A stretch of DNA of 64,000 nt from Tumebacillus sp. BK434. GTDB taxonomy: Bacteria > Bacillota > Bacilli > Tumebacillales > Tumebacillaceae. The position numbers and the translations under genes are program-made. The notes under the pieces are model-generated. The model was not told the origin of the DNA, ran no database searches, and saw only the letters and a list, made by a program, of their open reading frames with translations. The stretch is taken from assembly GCF_004340785.1 (NCBI RefSeq), contig NZ_SLXS01000002.1, positions 434,001 to 498,000 of the forward strand, given 5' to 3'. Shown piece by piece: positions 61,443 to 64,000 of the stretch (its first letter is position 1; each line of letters starts with the position of its first letter).

Positions 61443-62030
61443 ATGGATCTGACCGATTTACAGGGGATTATGGAGCAATACCGCGCCTTTGGGCCGCTGC
61501 CGGGGATCTTGCTGGCGCTGCTGGAGACGTTTTTTCCGGTGTTGCCGCTGATCCCGATCGTGATGGCGAATGCGATGGCGTTTGGCTTGTGGGAAGGATT
61601 CTTTTATTCGTGGATCGGCGTCAGTCTGGGGCAGAGCCTGCTCTTTTTGCTGGTGCGCCTGCTCAGCCACCGGCTGCGCGACCGGATGCTGCGCAAGTAT
61701 AAGGATTCGGGGAAGTTCCTGAAGTGGATTGAGGAGAAGGGGTTTACATCGGTCTTTATTCTCTGTGCGTTCCCGTTCTCTCCTTCGACGACGGTGGCGG
61801 TGGTCGGCGGGCTGACCACGATCAGCATCCGCTCCTTCATTCTGGCGACGTTCGCGGCGAAAGGCGTGATGGTGTTCATCCTGTCCTACATCGGGCACGA
61901 CCTGCCGTCGTGGATCGAGCATCCGTGGAAATTCGGCGTGGTCGTCGCCTTGATGATCGGACTGTGGTATGGCGGAAGATGGGTGGAGAAGCGGGGGAAA
62001 GGAAAATATGCGGAACGGGCGGCCCTATAA
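61443..62030 (+). CDS. DedA/TVP38-type membrane protein (SNARE-associated/VTT domain)
   Basis: A 195-residue membrane protein with about five hydrophobic segments and the VTT-domain features: a re-entrant segment LPLIPIVMANAMAFG near 36-50 and FPFSPSTTVAVVGGLT near 110-125. Members move phospholipids or carrier lipids across the membrane. The ATG follows CCGGAGGAAAAAGG. It is divergent from the VioB-like gene and ends in its own terminator, with the stop in the loop. Confidence 0.88.
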   Translation: MDLTDLQGIMEQYRAFGPLPGILLALLETFFPVLPLIPIVMANAMAFGLWEGFFYSWIGVSLGQSLLFLLVRLLSHRLRDRMLRKYKDSGKFLKWIEEKGFTSVFILCAFPFSPSTTVAVVGGLTTISIRSFILATFAAKGVMVFILSYIGHDLPSWIEHPWKFGVVVALMIGLWYGGRWVEKRGKGKYAERAAL

Positions 62031-62042
62031 GGGCCGTTTTTT
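62020..62042 (+). terminator. Terminator over the stop of the DedA-like gene
   Basis: CGGCCCT (62020-62026) pairs with AGGGCCG (62030-62036) around the TAA stop, followed by six T. Confidence 0.88.
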
Positions 62043-62194
62043 GCATTTCCGGCGCAGTTTTGCGATGATGGAGGGAGGGTTGGGACGAGGTTTCACAGAT
62101 GCGTCACAGATTTGAAAAAAGATAGCCCGATAGAGTTATGTAATCCCCCTGGCCAGTCTGGTATCATTGCCCTTGTACGCAGGAGGTGCAAAAG

Positions 62195-62605
62195 ATGAAA
62201 CGAATAGCATGGATCGCTGCGCTGCTGACGGCAGCTGCACTGGCAACCGCAGGCTGCGGGACGGACGGTGGCACAGATCATGCGCAGCATGGGACGGGCA
62301 CGACGAAGCCGCAAAAGCTGAACATCGAGTTCACCACCACGCCAAGCCCTGCCAAAGCGGGCGCTGAAGCGGAGTTGGTCGCGACGATCGCGCGCGCCGG
62401 TGAACCGGTGACAGATGCCAAGGTGGAATTTGAAATCTGGCAAGGCGAAGGCGCTCATGAGACGCTGAACGTCAAAGGCGGCAACGATGGCCGCTATGCG
62501 CTGAAGAAGACGTTTACAACTCCGGGAACTTATCAAGTGACGATACACACAACAACGAAAGAACTGCATCAGATGCCGACGGTCTCTTTTGAAGTAGTAC
62601 AATAG
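62195..62605 (+). CDS. YtkA/FixH-like lipoprotein
   Basis: A 136-residue secreted lipoprotein. The start is the ATG at 62195 (AGGAGGTG seven bases upstream). The signal peptide is followed by Cys21 in an atypical lipobox (LATAGC) and a short His-containing stretch (DHAQHGT). Residues 35-135 form an Ig-like YtkA domain (FTTTPSPAKAGAEAELV, then FTTPGTYQVTIHT). Such proteins are found near cytochrome oxidase and copper genes. It precedes lgt and an SCO1-type gene, which fits a membrane-side role in copper or oxidase assembly. Confidence 0.85.
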   Translation: MKRIAWIAALLTAAALATAGCGTDGGTDHAQHGTGTTKPQKLNIEFTTTPSPAKAGAEAELVATIARAGEPVTDAKVEFEIWQGEGAHETLNVKGGNDGRYALKKTFTTPGTYQVTIHTTTKELHQMPTVSFEVVQ

Positions 62606-62629
62606 GTTGGGAAAAGCGGAGGTGCTTGG

Positions 62630-63409
62630 GTGAGAGAGTATCTGTTTACGATCTTCGGGTTTGGGATTCCGTCGCACTCGGTGATCTCGGCGCTGGCGAT
62701 TCTGCTGGGGCTGGGCGTCACCGCGTATTTTGCCAAGCTGGCGGGGCGGGACCCGGAGAAATTGAGCGACATGGCGTTTGCCGTGATCTTGGGCGGCCTG
62801 CTCGGTGCCCGCTTGTGGGAAGTCCTGTTCTTCCAAGGCGCGTACTACCTGTCGCATCCGCTGCAGATCTTCGCCGTCTGGGACGGCGGGATGTCGGTGC
62901 AGGGCGGGCTGATCGGGGGCATTTTGACCGGGGTCTGGTATGTGCGCAAGCTGAAATGGTCGTTCTGGGAGACGGCCGACCTGTTCGCGCCGGGCATGAT
63001 CATCGGCCAGGCGATCGGCCGCGCCGCCTGCTTCATGAACGGCGACGCCTACGGCGCACCGACGAACAGCGGCTTTGGCATCGTCTATCCGGAAGGCACC
63101 AACGCCTACGCCGAATACGGGGATCAGCCGCTCTGGCCGGCCGAAGTGTTCGAGAGCATGTGGTGCATGGTCGTGTTTGCGCTGCTGATCCTGCTGCGCT
63201 TCCGCCCGCTGCCCAAAGGTCTGATCTTTGTGATCTATGTCGCGCTCTACTCGATCGGACGCTTCTTCCTTGAATACCTGCGCGGCGATACGCCGGAATA
63301 TCTCTTCAACTGGACAGCAGGCCAATGGACCTCCGTCATCGCCATCCTCGTGACCTTGGCGCTGTGGGCGGGCACGCGCCTGCTGACGAAGGAAAGGGCT
63401 GTGAATTGA
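62630..63409 (+). CDS. lgt: Prolipoprotein diacylglyceryl transferase (Lgt), divergent type
   Basis: A 259-residue multi-pass membrane enzyme with the Lgt signature GQAIGRAACFMNGDAYG around Arg131 and WPAEVFESM near 164-172. It transfers diacylglycerol to the lipobox Cys of prolipoproteins. The HPTQLYE-type His is not apparent, and GRxGNFxN reads GRAACFMN, a variant form. The start is GTG with GCGGAGGTG five bases upstream. The stop overlaps the next start (TGATG). It is preceded by a lipoprotein gene, a natural substrate. Confidence 0.9.
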   Translation: MREYLFTIFGFGIPSHSVISALAILLGLGVTAYFAKLAGRDPEKLSDMAFAVILGGLLGARLWEVLFFQGAYYLSHPLQIFAVWDGGMSVQGGLIGGILTGVWYVRKLKWSFWETADLFAPGMIIGQAIGRAACFMNGDAYGAPTNSGFGIVYPEGTNAYAEYGDQPLWPAEVFESMWCMVVFALLILLRFRPLPKGLIFVIYVALYSIGRFFLEYLRGDTPEYLFNWTAGQWTSVIAILVTLALWAGTRLLTKERAVN

Positions 63410-64000
63410 TGGAAACCGCACAAAAACGCAACAACCTGTTCTGGAACGGGCTGATCGGTCTCATGATCCTCGCCTTTATCGTCGGGGTCGCCTACTGGTT
63501 CTGGTCGGGCTACACCAAGCTGCCCGTGCTGAACCGCGCTCCCAACTTCACGCTGCAAAACCTCGCCGGGGAGAACGTCAACTTCACCGACTACAACGGC
63601 AAAGTCCGCCTCGTCGAGTTTATCTACACCAACTGTCCGGACATTTGCCCGGTCACGACGGCGAAGATGGTCAATCTGCAAAAAGACTTGCAAGAAAAAG
63701 GCATCTGGGCTGACAAAGTCCAATTTGTCTCCGTCACGTTCGACCCGGAATATGACACCGCCGAAGTGCTGCAAAAACACGCCGATGCGATGGGCATCGA
63801 CCAGAGCGGCTGGACGTTGCTCCGCGGCACGGTAGAAGAGACGCAGAAGGTCGTGGAAAGCTACGGCAACTTCGTCGAAAAGCAGTCGGACGGCACGTTC
63901 ATCCACGCCACCCGCTCGCTGTACCTGGTCGACGCGAAAAACAACGTCCGCAAAGTCTACTACATGGGCGAAGAGATGCCGATCGATGAAGTGTTACACG
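63409..64000 (+). CDS. SCO1/SenC family copper chaperone (3' end outside window)
   Basis: The open frame starts at the ATG overlapping the lgt stop and runs past the window end, so it is partial (197 codons seen). A membrane helix at about 12-32 anchors a thioredoxin-fold domain with the copper ligands Cys76 and Cys80 (NCPDICP) and the conserved His in FIHATRS. SCO proteins deliver copper to the CuA centre of cytochrome oxidase. Coupling to lgt and the YtkA-like gene supports that role. Confidence 0.94.
   Translation, partial: METAQKRNNLFWNGLIGLMILAFIVGVAYWFWSGYTKLPVLNRAPNFTLQNLAGENVNFTDYNGKVRLVEFIYTNCPDICPVTTAKMVNLQKDLQEKGIWADKVQFVSVTFDPEYDTAEVLQKHADAMGIDQSGWTLLRGTVEETQKVVESYGNFVEKQSDGTFIHATRSLYLVDAKNNVRKVYYMGEEMPIDEVLH

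Noticed and set aside
62100-62170. Promoter for the YtkA-like lipoprotein gene
   Set aside because: TTGAAA at 62112 has no well-matched -10 at 16-18 bases, so I do not report one.

Overview
The window is GC-rich DNA with Bacillus-type ribosome binding sites (GGAGG), short operon spacings, a Gram-positive SOS box and a PBSX-type tail cluster with xhlA. This points to a GC-rich Firmicute, most likely of the Tumebacillus/Alicyclobacillaceae or Brevibacillus kind. That placement is inferred from gene content, not from a marker gene. No rRNA, tRNA or CRISPR array was seen.

Layout. (1) Bases 1-896 hold the 3' end of a plus-strand NRPS gene that ends in a condensation domain. (2) Bases 1124-36047, minus strand, hold a four-gene lipopeptide synthetase operon. 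In transcription order it is FAAL-ACP-C-A-T, then C-A-T, then (C-A-T)x4, then (C-A-T)x4-TE. That makes ten extender modules on about 35 kb, with no epimerization domain and a thioesterase whose nucleophile is Cys. Specificity codes read from the sequence suggest Gln, four Ala-type residues, Ser, a Tyr-type residue and three unassigned positions. One module was recently duplicated. (3) A DJ-1/PfpI gene lies at 36298-36861. (4) Bases 36988-54214, plus strand, hold a complete PBSX-like contractile tail (terminator-like protein, sheath, tube, frameshifted chaperone, tape measure, LysM protein, hub, baseplate, two fibres, XhlA, amidase, holin). No head, portal, terminase or integrase genes are present, so it looks like a tailocin. 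(5) Bases 54346-56522 carry its likely control region: an RNA polymerase sigma factor behind a promoter overlapped by a LexA box, a second sigma-region-4-like HTH protein, and small unknown genes. (6) A 1.3 kb IS3-family element (56541-57848) sits in the loop of a terminator hairpin. (7) Bases 57905-61291, minus strand, encode a VioB/RebD-like ferritin-fold protein with what appears to be an added SRPBCC domain and no tryptophan oxidase partner in view. (8) A DedA/TVP38 membrane protein is divergent from it. (9) Last comes a YtkA-like lipoprotein, Lgt and SCO1-type copper chaperone group that runs off the right edge.

How they work together. The NRPS operon probably makes an acylated decapeptide. 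The tail cluster probably makes an SOS-induced contractile particle released by its own holin and amidase. Both are candidate weapons encoded side by side. The genes that most repay a second look are the SOS-gated sigma factor, the -1 frameshift in the tail chaperone, the Cys-thioesterase, and the orphan VioB-SRPBCC fusion.
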